From Aquiflexum lacus (GTDB lineage Bacteria; Bacteroidota; Bacteroidia; Cytophagales; Cyclobacteriaceae): a DNA stretch of 64,000 nucleotides. The notes beneath the pieces were generated by a model that was not told the origin of the DNA, did not search any database, and saw only the letters and a list, made by a program, of their open reading frames with translations. This document shows positions 41,722-50,845 of this stretch, piece by piece; within the stretch, counting starts at the first letter, position 1, and the number at the start of each line of letters is the position of its first letter. Location of the stretch: the NCBI RefSeq assembly GCF_015476655.1, contig NZ_JABFHF010000005.1, positions 186,001-250,000 on the forward strand. The letters are read 5' to 3'. The position numbers were made by a program, and so were the translations under genes.

Positions 41722-42564
41722 ATGCAAAGAATCAAGCAGATTAAAGTTGGGGATTTGGAATTTGACTGCCGGGTTTCGGGGGATGAAAAAAAACGAGTTG
41801 ATCATTCTGCTTCATGGATTTCCTGAGACTTCATTTATGTGGATCAATTTAATGGACAAACTTTCCGCCATGGGATTTTATTGTCTGGCAATGGATATGC
41901 GTGGCTACAGTCAGCATGCCTGCCCAAAAGGAGTAAAAAACTATACCGTAAAAGAGTTGAGCGAAGATATCCTGAATATGGCAGATGCCATACAGGCAAA
42001 TAATTTCACCTGATTGGACACGATTGGGGGGCGGGGATAGGCTGGAATGTTGTCTATCAGCAGCCCGAAAGAATCATCAGTTGGACCGCGCTATCGGTAC
42101 CGCATTCCTGGGCACTTGGCAAAGCCATTAAAACAGATCAGGAACAAAAAAGGAAGAGTCGTTGCATAGGCTGGTTTTTACTGCCCTTTATTCCTGAAAT
42201 CATATTACGAAAGAATAATTTCGAAAAATTCAGAAAATTATGGAAACACAGTTCCCCTGAAGAGTTGAATAACTACCTCACTGTATTTGGAAGAAAACAA
42301 ACCTTAACGGCCGCCTTAAATTATTACCGGGCAAATTTTAGAGGAGGAAAAAGGCAAGCCATTGGAGAGATTACAACACCCACTTTATTTATTTGGGGCA
42401 AACATGATTTGGCTAATGGTACCACAGCAGTTGAATATAACCATAAGTATATGCAAGGAGATTACACTTTTCTGGCATTGGATGGAGGTCATTGGCTGAT
42501 GCAGACCAATTATCCTGAAGTGGAAAAAGCGGTGGTGGAGCATCTGACTAAATATAGAACCTAG
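41722..42564 (+). pseudogene. Decayed paralogue of the epoxide-hydrolase-like gene
   Basis: From ATG 41722 the sequence follows the intact hydrolase (38005-38847) along its length but with at least two frame errors: one at the A-run GATGAAAAAAAACGAG (about 41784-41799), another at AATAATTTCACCTGATTGG (about 42000). Later parts include Y-L-T-V-F-G-R-K-Q-T and G-G-H-W-L-M in a third section. The nucleophile region is out of frame, so no active product is expected. Confidence 0.88.
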
Positions 42565-42582
42565 CAGGTAATAGAGCTCAAA

Positions 42583-42622
42583 TGGATAGAAGGGTGTAAT
42601 TGCAAATTACACCCAGTGGGGG
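42583..42622. repeat. GTGTAATTGCAAATTACAC palindrome family, copy 7
   Basis: ATGGATAGAAGGGTGTAATT, then GCAAATTACACCCAGTGGGGG, the best match to the consensus, directly downstream of the hydrolase pseudogene. Confidence 0.82.
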
Positions 42623-42876
42623 ATGATTCAGCTTTTTGTAAGGAGATAAAACATCAAGGCTTGGGAAGAAAATCTCTAACTGATTAAATATCCCTGATTT
42701 CAGGGATTGCCATTTTTTGGAAAATGCTTTATCTTAAAAATTCTTTTATAAACAAAAAATTATATGAATCCAAGATGAAGACAAGCGACTCTGAGGAACG
42801 ATTATCTAGCAGTGATATTCCATGCAGGTTTTCAGTGAAATACGAGTTGTGATCCATCAAAAAAAAATATTACGAC

Positions 42877-44850
42877 ATGAAAAAAATATTGAAATGGCTT
42901 GGCCTGTTTGTTTTTGGTTTGATCTTATTTGTGGCAATTGTCTTGGCAATTACCGGAATCCCAAAGTCCCCGGCAATTTCCACTGAAAATGTGCCAAGAA
43001 TTCCACTAAGCTATGGGTTGAAAACAGTAAAGACACTCGATCAGTCTGAAAATTTAATGCGGTATGCAGGCTGGTCATTAGCAGGTGATGGAAATAGAAT
43101 TCTTGTTCATAAATTAGATAATTTCAATCCTGTACTTTATAGTATCGATGGTCCAGGAATGGAATTGCTTCCTGTAGAAGAAATCCCTAAAAATACCGCA
43201 AGACTTATCGGAAATCCCAATCTTGATAAAAAGGAATTAGTATATGCGAAGGATAAAGACGGAGATGAGCAGTTTGCACTGTACCTATATAATAGGGAAA
43301 CTGGTAAATCTACCTTGCTTACTCCCGGAGAAGATAAAAATGTGGCACCTAGGTATCACCCTTCCGGTGAATGGATTCTCTATCAAAAAAATAAACCCGG
43401 ATCAAAAAACTATGATTTATATCGTCAGAATCCAAATGAACCCGGAAAAGAAGAATTGATTTTGGAAATGGAAGGTTTATGGACAATAGACGATTGGTCT
43501 CCTGATGGAAAACAAATTTCCGTGCGAAAGTACATCTCAGCAACCGAAAAACAACCCTATATTTTAACCCTAGAGACTGCCGAATTGATTCCTCTTGCCA
43601 TAGATACCACCGTAAAAGCCAATTTCGATAGGCTTGAGTGGAGTGAAGAAGGAGAGAAGTTGTTTTTCGCAAGTACCTATTTATCCGATTTTCAAAAACT
43701 CCATCAATATGACCTCAATACAGGCAGGGATAGTCTCCTATTAGCGGATTTCAATTGGGATATTTCTACAGTATTCAATTCGCCTGATGGCAATTGGCTG
43801 AGTTTTACAGTAAATGAGGATGGACAAAAACAAGTTTATTTTTACGACTTGAGAAACGGTAAACTCGAAACCATACCTAATTTGCCTTTTGGAAATGTTG
43901 AGAATGTTACTTTCAATAGAAAGAGAGATGCTATAATTGGCTTTGGATTGACAACTGTCAACAATTCAACTAATATTTATAGTTATGACCTGGAAACCAA
44001 AGAGTTGATACAATGGACAGATTTTACTTCGGATGAGGATTTACCCAATCCTGAAATTATCCATTACCCTACTTTTGATATCGATTCATTAACAGGTAAA
44101 AAAAGAAACATAACTGCTTATTATCACAAACCACCGGCAAATTTTGAAAAACCATACCCGGTTATCATTGATATCCATGGTGGCCCTATGGCCCAAATGA
44201 CGATAGAACGTATGCCGCAATGGTATCCTTTACTGACAAAAGGAATTGCTTTTCTGGCGCCTAATGTTCGGGGATCTACAGGTTTTGGAAGTACTTTTAC
44301 CGACTTGGACAATGGATTGAAACGTGAGGACGCGGTAAAAGACATTGGCGCATTATTGGATTGGATTAAAGCACACCCGGACCTTGATGAAAATCGGGTA
44401 ATTGTATTTGGAGCATCCTATGGAGGATATATGGCTTTGGCCTCAGCGGTTCATTATTCAGACAGAATATTGGGCGCTGTCGATTTTTTTGGGATGGCAA
44501 ATTTTATCACAAGTAGCCAGAGCAGCAATGAAATATTAAAGGATGCAGACAAAATTGAGTATGGAGATATTCAAGTTCCAGAAATCAGGGAATTTCTTGA
44601 AAAGATATCACCTTTAAACAATCTTGAAAAAATCAATATTCCCATATTTATTTATCAGGGAGCCAATGACTCAAGGGTCAATGTCAACGAATCCAGACAA
44701 ATGGTGGAGGCCCTAAAAAATGAAGGCAAAACTGTGTGGTATATTGAAGCCTCTGATGAAGGGCATAGTATTACAAAGCCACTTAACCTTTTATATGTCC
44801 CTTCTGCCTTTTACCTGTTTGTAGATGAGTTGTTGGAAGAAAGTAATTAA
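42877..44850 (+). CDS. S9-family prolyl oligopeptidase-like peptidase
   Basis: The 657-residue protein has an N-terminal membrane segment (about 8-27, signal anchor or uncleaved signal), a beta-propeller region (about 60-390) with repeated S-P-D-G-x-x-x/W strands, and a C-terminal alpha/beta-hydrolase peptidase. The catalytic triad fits Ser514 (G-A-S-Y-G-G-Y), Asp598 (N-D-S-R-V) and His630 (D-E-G-H-S). It probably trims proline-containing peptides at the envelope. Monocistronic. A ~310 bp spacer before it contains hairpin copy 7 and no other gene. Confidence 0.93.
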   Translation: MKKILKWLGLFVFGLILFVAIVLAITGIPKSPAISTENVPRIPLSYGLKTVKTLDQSENLMRYAGWSLAGDGNRILVHKLDNFNPVLYSIDGPGMELLPVEEIPKNTARLIGNPNLDKKELVYAKDKDGDEQFALYLYNRETGKSTLLTPGEDKNVAPRYHPSGEWILYQKNKPGSKNYDLYRQNPNEPGKEELILEMEGLWTIDDWSPDGKQISVRKYISATEKQPYILTLETAELIPLAIDTTVKANFDRLEWSEEGEKLFFASTYLSDFQKLHQYDLNTGRDSLLLADFNWDISTVFNSPDGNWLSFTVNEDGQKQVYFYDLRNGKLETIPNLPFGNVENVTFNRKRDAIIGFGLTTVNNSTNIYSYDLETKELIQWTDFTSDEDLPNPEIIHYPTFDIDSLTGKKRNITAYYHKPPANFEKPYPVIIDIHGGPMAQMTIERMPQWYPLLTKGIAFLAPNVRGSTGFGSTFTDLDNGLKREDAVKDIGALLDWIKAHPDLDENRVIVFGASYGGYMALASAVHYSDRILGAVDFFGMANFITSSQSSNEILKDADKIEYGDIQVPEIREFLEKISPLNNLEKINIPIFIYQGANDSRVNVNESRQMVEALKNEGKTVWYIEASDEGHSITKPLNLLYVPSAFYLFVDELLEESN

Positions 44851-45028
44851 GGACTTCATCAAATATGATAATTAAATTATCGCTGTTAACAATCATAATA
44901 GCTTTCTGTTAAAATCCGGAAAGATTTGTTGGCATATATGTAGGCATCAAGTTCCTAGAATTATTTCCCATTTGTTTGGCGTAATTTTTCTTACAACTTA
45001 AATTTTACATTTTTTTTAATCCAACCAA

Positions 45029-45062
45029 AAAAAAACCAACGTCACTTCCGCAACGATGGTTT
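45029..45062 (-). terminator. Terminator of pdhA
   Basis: On the minus strand AACCATCGT…ACGTTGGTT forms a stem followed by nine T residues, 25-58 bp after the pdhA stop. Confidence 0.7.
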
Positions 45063-45086
45063 ATGTATTGAGATGTCAAAATAGTT

Positions 45087-46106
45087 TTACTCCATAACAA
45101 AAGGATAATCCTCTTGTTTGTAGACGTCCTTAAAGGCGTCCTGTCCGTCAGGCCAAGGGGATTCTTCGGCGAACTTCACGGCATCTTCAACTTGCTTTTT
45201 GACCTTTTTATCGATTGCGGTAATTTCATCCTCTGTGAGGATTTTATTGTCCATGATGGTTTTCTTTACTTGCTCGATGGGGTCACGTCCTTTGTATTCC
45301 TCTACTTCCTCTCGGGTTCTGTATTTCTGTGGATCAGACATGGAATGTCCTTTGTACCTGTAAGTCCTGAATTCCAAGAGGGTTGGACCATCTCCTTTTC
45401 TCGCTCTTTCGGCTGCTTCTGCTACTGCTTCATGCACAGCTTCCACACTCATGCCATCCACAGGGAATGAAGGCATGTCATAAGCTTCACCGATAGTATA
45501 AAGCTCCGTGACATTGGAGGTTCTTGCTACAGATGTTCCCATGGCATAACCATTGTTTTCTATCACGAAAATCACAGGGGTTTTGTATAGCATGGCAAGA
45601 TTCAGGGCCTCATGAACAGCTCCTTGTCTTACAGCTCCATCTCCCATATGGCAGATGCAAAGATTTTTTGTTCCTTGATATTTTTCTGCGAAACCGATTC
45701 CCAGGCCCATAGGAACTTGCGCTCCAACGATTCCATGACCGCCCATGAAATTTCTTTCTTTGTCAAAAATGTGCATCGAACCACCTTTTCCTTTGGTGGT
45801 GCCTGTGACTTTGCCAAAAAGTTCGGCCATCACTGCACCCGGGTCAGTTCCCAAGCCAAGTGGATGGGCATGGTCTCTGTAAGCGGTGATCCACTTATCG
45901 TCTTTTGTCAAGGCAGTGATTGCACCTGAAGCACAGGCTTCCTGTCCGATATATAAGTGGCAGAAACCTCTTATTTTTTGCTGTCCGTATAGTTGACCTG
46001 CTTTTTCTTCAAACCGCCTCATCAACAGCATGCTTTCGTACCAATACGCATAAGTTTCTTTGGAATATTTTGCTTTTGCTTTGGTAGCAGTACTCTTTTT
46101 TGCCAT
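45087..46106 (-). CDS. pdhA: Pyruvate dehydrogenase E1 component, alpha subunit
   Basis: A 339-residue thiamine-diphosphate enzyme subunit of the pyruvate dehydrogenase complex. It has the E1-alpha opening (M-L-L-M-R-R-F-E-E-K), G-F-C-H-L-Y-I-G-Q-E, the TPP motif G-D-G-A-V-R-Q-G…E-N-N, and the phosphorylation-loop-type Y-R-Y-K-G-H-S-M-S-D-P. The start at 46106 (M-A-K-K-S-T) is preferred to the longer frame from 46142, whose extra residues are hydrophobic and lie in the upstream leader. The E1 beta gene is not in the window. Confidence 0.96.
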   Translation of the reverse strand: MAKKSTATKAKAKYSKETYAYWYESMLLMRRFEEKAGQLYGQQKIRGFCHLYIGQEACASGAITALTKDDKWITAYRDHAHPLGLGTDPGAVMAELFGKVTGTTKGKGGSMHIFDKERNFMGGHGIVGAQVPMGLGIGFAEKYQGTKNLCICHMGDGAVRQGAVHEALNLAMLYKTPVIFVIENNGYAMGTSVARTSNVTELYTIGEAYDMPSFPVDGMSVEAVHEAVAEAAERARKGDGPTLLEFRTYRYKGHSMSDPQKYRTREEVEEYKGRDPIEQVKKTIMDNKILTEDEITAIDKKVKKQVEDAVKFAEESPWPDGQDAFKDVYKQEDYPFVME

Positions 46107-46211
46107 ATCGATTATAATAAAATATGCTAAATTAGGCCTCAAATATAATCAAAACGGCTGAATTTTAAGGCCGATTGCGAAAATAGTCAAAAACCTTACA
46201 GATTAGGCAAC

Positions 46212-47321
46212 ATGTACCTGAAAAATATCCGCCTGCAACAGTTTAAGAATTATCAGAAGGCCGAGGTACAGTTCTCCAGCGAAATCAATTGTTTTGTAGG
46301 CATCAATGGCAGTGGTAAAACCAATCTTTTGGACGCCATACATTATCTATGTCTGACCAAAAGCGCGATCAATGGGGTGGACATGCTCAATATCCTGCAT
46401 AACAAAGATTTTTTTACGGTTTTTGGAGATTTTGACCTGGAAGGAAAGGAAATAGAAGTGCGCTGTATTTTTGAAAGTGGGAAAAAAAAGCAGCTTTTAC
46501 AAAACAGGAAAGCCATTGAGAAGATGAGTGATCATGTGGGCTTACTGCCTGTGGTGATGATTGCCCCTGATGATACCGGACTGATCAAAGACGGCAGTGA
46601 GGAGAGACGAAGGTTTTTTGACAACATGCTCTGTCAGATGGATAAGCAATATTTGGATCAGTTGGTCAGGTATCAACATTTTCTGAAACAAAGAAATGCA
46701 CTCATCAAACAGTTTGCGGATAAAGGCCGCTGGGACAGTGCCTTTATTGAACCCTATGACCGGGAAATAATCAGTCTTTCCAAAAAAATAGCAACTGCGA
46801 GGAAATCCTTTCTCGAAGAATACTATCCCATATTGAAGGAGTTTTATAATATTATATCTGACAATCAAGAGCAAATAGGGGTGGCCTATGAAACCCATTG
46901 TTCAGGTGCTGAGTTTGAAAAAGAATTCAAAGCCAGTGCGCAAAAGGACTTTTTACTGAAAAGGACCAATATGGGTATCCATAAAGACGATTTTGTTTTT
47001 GAAATCGAAGGCTATCCCATCAGAAAATTCGGATCCCAAGGTCAACAGAAATCCTTTGTCATAGCCTTGAAGCTGGCTCAATTTCAGATTTTTTTGACCC
47101 ACAAAAAGACCAAACCGATATTACTGTTGGATGATATTTTTGACAAATTGGACGACAATAGGATCGGGAAGCTGATGAATCTTGTGGCTGATCATAGATT
47201 CGGACAGTTGTTCATTTCGGATGCAAGGCCCGAACGGTCAAAAGAAATTCTGGCTGGAATTGGGGCAGAAAGTCGTTTTTTCCTGGTCAAAGATGGTGAG
47301 ATTGGAAACTGGGATCAATAA
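46212..47321 (+). CDS. recF: DNA replication and repair protein RecF
   Basis: A 369-residue SMC-like ATPase that loads RecA at gapped DNA. Walker A G-I-N-G-S-G-K-T (30-37), signature-like F-G-S-Q-G-Q-Q-K-S near 272-280 and Walker B P-I-L-L-L-D-D-I-F-D near 299-308 are all present. Length is normal. It is convergent with and overlaps by 7 bp the DoxX gene. Confidence 0.96.
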   Translation: MYLKNIRLQQFKNYQKAEVQFSSEINCFVGINGSGKTNLLDAIHYLCLTKSAINGVDMLNILHNKDFFTVFGDFDLEGKEIEVRCIFESGKKKQLLQNRKAIEKMSDHVGLLPVVMIAPDDTGLIKDGSEERRRFFDNMLCQMDKQYLDQLVRYQHFLKQRNALIKQFADKGRWDSAFIEPYDREIISLSKKIATARKSFLEEYYPILKEFYNIISDNQEQIGVAYETHCSGAEFEKEFKASAQKDFLLKRTNMGIHKDDFVFEIEGYPIRKFGSQGQQKSFVIALKLAQFQIFLTHKKTKPILLLDDIFDKLDDNRIGKLMNLVADHRFGQLFISDARPERSKEILAGIGAESRFFLVKDGEIGNWDQ

Positions 47322-47731
47322 GATCCGTTTTTGATTATCTGAGCATCAACAGAATATTTTCCAGGTCCTGCAAACATCAAGAAAACAAAAATGACCAAAA
47401 ACAGTAAGCCTTTCTCTTGGTTTGAAAAGGGGTCATCCCCATGCACCACAAAGGAGATCACTGCCATATTAATGATCAGAGGAATCAAGGTTAATCTGGA
47501 TAGAAAACCCAAGGCGAGTAAAATGGCACAAAAGAATTCGGCGAAAATGACCAATTGTAAAGATGCAGCAGGACCTAAGCCTATGGGATCGCTGAAAGTG
47601 GTCAGTCTTTCACTGAAATTTTCTATTTTTGCCCAACCGTGTGTGACCAGCATCAGGGATGTTGAAATCCTCAATATAGCTAATCCCAAATCCTGGAGAA
47701 ATGGAGTGGTGGAAAAGAATAACTTTTTCAT
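47315..47731 (-). CDS. DoxX-family membrane protein
   Basis: A 138-residue protein with four predicted transmembrane helices and the DoxX signature L-A-I-L-R-I-S-T-S-L-M-L-V-T-H-G-W near 18-34. DoxX proteins are linked to quinone-dependent redox and oxidative-stress handling; no specific role can be read here. Tail-to-tail overlap with recF. Confidence 0.9.
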   Translation of the reverse strand: MKKLFFSTTPFLQDLGLAILRISTSLMLVTHGWAKIENFSERLTTFSDPIGLGPAASLQLVIFAEFFCAILLALGFLSRLTLIPLIINMAVISFVVHGDDPFSNQEKGLLFLVIFVFLMFAGPGKYSVDAQIIKNGSY

Positions 47732-47865
47732 GGTTTAAGGGGTTTGGAAAGGGTAATCGATTGAATATCCTCAAAAATAATAATTATTCTATAACTGATT
47801 CCTACATTTAAAACTTAAGTGTAAAGTTGAATCCAATATCACTACCTTTCATGAATATACCTTCG

Positions 47866-48981
47866 ATGATGAAAAAGTTTCTTTACCTGATTTTATTAGT
47901 ATTTGTAAGTGCCAATGTCCATGGACAAGCGCCGACACAGGCCTATTTGGATTATATGAATGGGCTTGAAAATTATGTCCAAAATGATCTCTATGGAAAA
48001 GTTGCGGCAGTTTTGTATGATGTAGATGAACTTCCTCCGGCTGAGGATTACATCAATTTTGTAAAGCAGATCAAAAAAGAGCTAGACGGATATTTAGAGG
48101 AAAATGCATCAGGTTTGGAAATTTCTGAAAAAGAGCAGGCCAAGGTTTTTACCAATACCATGCTTGTCCAATTGGGAGATCTATATTTGGATAGGGGCCA
48201 GGAATTGGATACCTCCGAAAAGCTGTTGTTTTTGGAAAAGTTCTTTGGAGATACAGGGCTTGAAACTTCAATTCTGGAACTATCAGATGACCTTGCAAGA
48301 TCCATGATGATGAGTGTTCATGGAGCGTTGGGAATTCCTTTTGGTATGCCCAATGAGCAGGTAGCCGCTTTTGTTGAAGAATTGGAAGAGCCAAAAAAGG
48401 AAATGTTTATGGCCGCCTTGATACAGAACGACATGATGATGCTAACAGGTGGTTATGACAAAAACAAAAGTCAGGTAGAGGGTTTTAAAAGGGCGTATCC
48501 GCAATCCATGCACATCGGGAATTTGGATGCTGGTTTGATTTCGATAGAAAAGCTTAGGGCCGGTGCAGAGGTAGAGAATTTTTCATTTGTTGATCTGGAA
48601 GGAAATCAGGTGAGTCTTGCAGATTTCAAAGATAAGATCATTTACCTGGATCTTTGGGCGAGCTGGTGCGGCCCATGCATCAACACCTTCAGGACCAAAA
48701 CCCCGGAATTTGAAACAAAGTTGAGGGATAAGGAGGATGTGGTTCTGATGTACATCTCCATAGATGAAAAGGAAGAACCTTGGCGAAATTACCTCAGCAA
48801 AAATCCCATGAGGGGAACTCATCTTTTTGCAGGAAAAGGATTTCAGGCAGAAATCATGCAATACTTTAAGGTTTGGGGTATTCCCCGCTACCTGATTATC
48901 GGGAAAGACAATAAAATCATCGACGTCAACGCCCCTAGGCCTGGAGATGAAGCCTTTGAGGTCTTGTCCAAAATTCAGTGA
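47866..48981 (+). CDS. TlpA-like thioredoxin-fold protein with N-terminal domain
   Basis: About 371 residues. The start at 47866 or 47869 is chosen because the signal peptide (M-M-K-K-F-L-Y-L-I-L-L-V-F-V-S) begins there, not at 47827. A ~230-residue helical domain precedes a C-terminal thioredoxin fold with active site W-A-S-W-C-G-P-C and cis-proline segment G-I-P-R-Y. It likely reduces or shuffles disulfides in the periplasm. Confidence 0.9.
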   Translation: MMKKFLYLILLVFVSANVHGQAPTQAYLDYMNGLENYVQNDLYGKVAAVLYDVDELPPAEDYINFVKQIKKELDGYLEENASGLEISEKEQAKVFTNTMLVQLGDLYLDRGQELDTSEKLLFLEKFFGDTGLETSILELSDDLARSMMMSVHGALGIPFGMPNEQVAAFVEELEEPKKEMFMAALIQNDMMMLTGGYDKNKSQVEGFKRAYPQSMHIGNLDAGLISIEKLRAGAEVENFSFVDLEGNQVSLADFKDKIIYLDLWASWCGPCINTFRTKTPEFETKLRDKEDVVLMYISIDEKEEPWRNYLSKNPMRGTHLFAGKGFQAEIMQYFKVWGIPRYLIIGKDNKIIDVNAPRPGDEAFEVLSKIQ

Positions 48982-49118
48982 TCAGTTTTCGGTAGGCAGT
49001 TTCCAGTTTGTGTAAGAGATCAATGATCAGTTTAGGTTTAATGTTATGTGTTTGGTTATGTTTGCTAAGGCAAACTGCCCACTGCGACTGCCTACTGAAA
49101 TCTGCCTACTGCGACTGA
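48982..49118. repeat. CAGTAGGCAGT-type spacer repeat
   Basis: Repeated words GGCAGT/CTGCC and ACTGCGACTG (about 48990-49118) of a kind common in Bacteroidota spacers. The array supplies the last codons and TAG stop of the nucleotidyltransferase gene on the minus strand. Confidence 0.6.
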
Positions 49119-50026
49119 GCAACCCCCCAAAGATTCTCCGGATACTCACCAGTTTCATGCATCCTTTTCAAGGAGTCAATGACTATAGGTTTATCTTCTG
49201 TATAGGTGACGCCGAACCAGGTTTTTCCGCCTTCTAAAATTTCGAAGGCAGCTTTTCCTGATTGAATCAAATTGTTGGCAACGGTTGGGATATAGAATTC
49301 GGATTTGAGGTTTTCCTGATTTGCGGGTAGGAATTTATGCCACATTTCCTCAATGTCCGAAAAAACGGCTTGATGAAATCCCCAAAAATTCATTGAAACT
49401 GGAGTTCCTTCTTTGATTTCGATCACTTCTCCATCACCTTTAGCAAGAATTTTTCCTCCGTCCTTTGCGATGGCGGTTCTTTCTACCATGCCTACCAGTT
49501 GATTGGCATCGTTCATGCTGCAGACGCCTCGGCTGACAGTTCCGTGATCTGACAATACATTTTGGATGGCATAGCCTACCATGGCATGTAGATTGGGCTG
49601 TACGCCATTGGTCAGGAATTTACTGATTACTTCAAAAGCTTCTTTGCCATAAAAATCATCCGCATTGATAACCGCAAAAGGTTCTGCAATGGCGTCCTTG
49701 GCGCATAATACAGCATGTGCGGTGCCATAAGGTTTCACCCTATCGGGATGTTGAAATTTGCTGGGCACAAAACTGTTGAGCGCCTGAAGTACAAAGTCAA
49801 CCTCAATCTTTCCTTCCAGCTTGGGCAATAGCAGTTCTTTCGTCATTTCAAGAATTTCTTCTCTTACAATCAGCACTACCTTTCCAAAACCTGCCCTGAT
49901 GGCATCATAAATGGAATATTCTAAGATGGTTTCTCCATTGGGGCCAAAGCCGTCAATTTGTTTATTTCCTCCATATCTACTTCCCATTCCTGCTGCGAGG
50001 ACCAAAAGTGTTGGTTTGATTTCCAT
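49106..50026 (-). CDS. Sugar nucleotidyltransferase
   Basis: The 306-residue protein has the nucleotidyltransferase signature L-V-L-A-A-G-M-G-S-R-Y-G-G near 8-20, then K-Q-I-D near 22-25, and the metal-binding A-V-I-N-A-D-D-F-Y-G near 117-126. It activates a sugar phosphate for polysaccharide or cell-wall use; the substrate is unknown. The terminal residues A-Q-S-Q and stop come from a spacer repeat, so the native C terminus may have been altered by a few residues. Confidence 0.88.
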   Translation of the reverse strand: MEIKPTLLVLAAGMGSRYGGNKQIDGFGPNGETILEYSIYDAIRAGFGKVVLIVREEILEMTKELLLPKLEGKIEVDFVLQALNSFVPSKFQHPDRVKPYGTAHAVLCAKDAIAEPFAVINADDFYGKEAFEVISKFLTNGVQPNLHAMVGYAIQNVLSDHGTVSRGVCSMNDANQLVGMVERTAIAKDGGKILAKGDGEVIEIKEGTPVSMNFWGFHQAVFSDIEEMWHKFLPANQENLKSEFYIPTVANNLIQSGKAAFEILEGGKTWFGVTYTEDKPIVIDSLKRMHETGEYPENLWGVAQSQ

Positions 50027-50335
50027 AAAGTTATTTTTAATTAATCTTCAAAATTACTGCTTTCATGAAAGATACAAAGCCAGAGTACTATTATTTCTAA
50101 ACTCAGAATCCTCTGATAAAGATCACTATTTTTAGAATAAGGTTTCTATATCACTTGGTTTTATAGAAATTTTCATGAAAGTATTTAAAATAGGGTTAAA
50201 AATATGCCTGTTAATTAAAAATAATGTAAATTTTTATAAAATCAGGTTCAAAAATAATCTTGAAATACTTTTTTATTACTTTTTCTTTTACATTAGCACT
50301 GCTTTTCTAACAAATCGCCATTTAAATTGAAAAAA
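50027..50335. promoter_or_regulatory. Divergent regulatory region upstream of the P-II/amt genes
   Basis: About 310 bp of very AT-rich DNA between divergent genes with no ORF. Promoters for both sides are expected here; TTTTCTTTTACATTAG (about 50281-50296) lies shortly before the P-II start. No specific nitrogen operator is recognised. Confidence 0.4.
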
Positions 50336-50674
50336 ATGAAAAAAATCGAAGCAATCATTAGAACATCCAAATTTGAGGAGATCTATACCTGTGTCGCGGC
50401 ATTGGGCGTGAAATTCCTCACCTTCTACGAGGTCAAGGGCATGGGTATGGAACACGCAAGGCAACAGACCTATAGAGGGGTTGCATATGAACCCTCCTAT
50501 ATTCCAAGAACAAAACTTGAAATAGTGACGGTGGAGGATTTGGTGGAACCCGTAGTGGACTGTATCCTGAAAATGGGTAAAACAGGCGAAGTCGGTGATG
50601 GGAAGATATTTATCTACGAAGCCTTGGAAGCCTACAGAATCAGAAACAGTGATACTGGTGAGGAAGCATTATAG
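50336..50674 (+). CDS. glnB: P-II nitrogen regulatory protein
   Basis: A 112-residue trimeric sensor of 2-oxoglutarate and ATP/ADP that gates the ammonium channel. The ATG at 50336 (M-K-K-I-E-A-I-I-R) is preferred to the in-frame TTG at 50327. The T-loop keeps both tyrosines, Tyr46 and Tyr51 (T-Y-R-G-V-A-Y-E-P), and the C-terminal B-loop segment reads T-G-E-V-G-D-G-K-I-F-I. It lies 170 bp upstream of amt on the same strand, the standard glnK-amtB arrangement. Confidence 0.95.
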   Translation: MKKIEAIIRTSKFEEIYTCVAALGVKFLTFYEVKGMGMEHARQQTYRGVAYEPSYIPRTKLEIVTVEDLVEPVVDCILKMGKTGEVGDGKIFIYEALEAYRIRNSDTGEEAL

Positions 50675-50845
50675 AAACAAGAATCAAGAAACAAGAGCCA
50701 AGAAATAAGAAGCCAGATGCGAGATGCGGGAAGGGGGATGTGAAAAGGGGGGGCAAGCTAATAGAAAATATTATGCTAAAATCTAACTCTAAAATTCGGT
50801 TTCATACATCAAAATTTTATTACAATACACTAACCTATCAAACCT

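Noticed and set aside
46107-46142. Longer N terminus of pdhA starting at 46142
   Set aside because: The added residues are hydrophobic, lie in the leader region and are not part of the family; the start at 46106 fits.
50327-50335. TTG start for the P-II protein
   Set aside because: The ATG at 50336 gives the standard family N terminus M-K-K-I-E-A.
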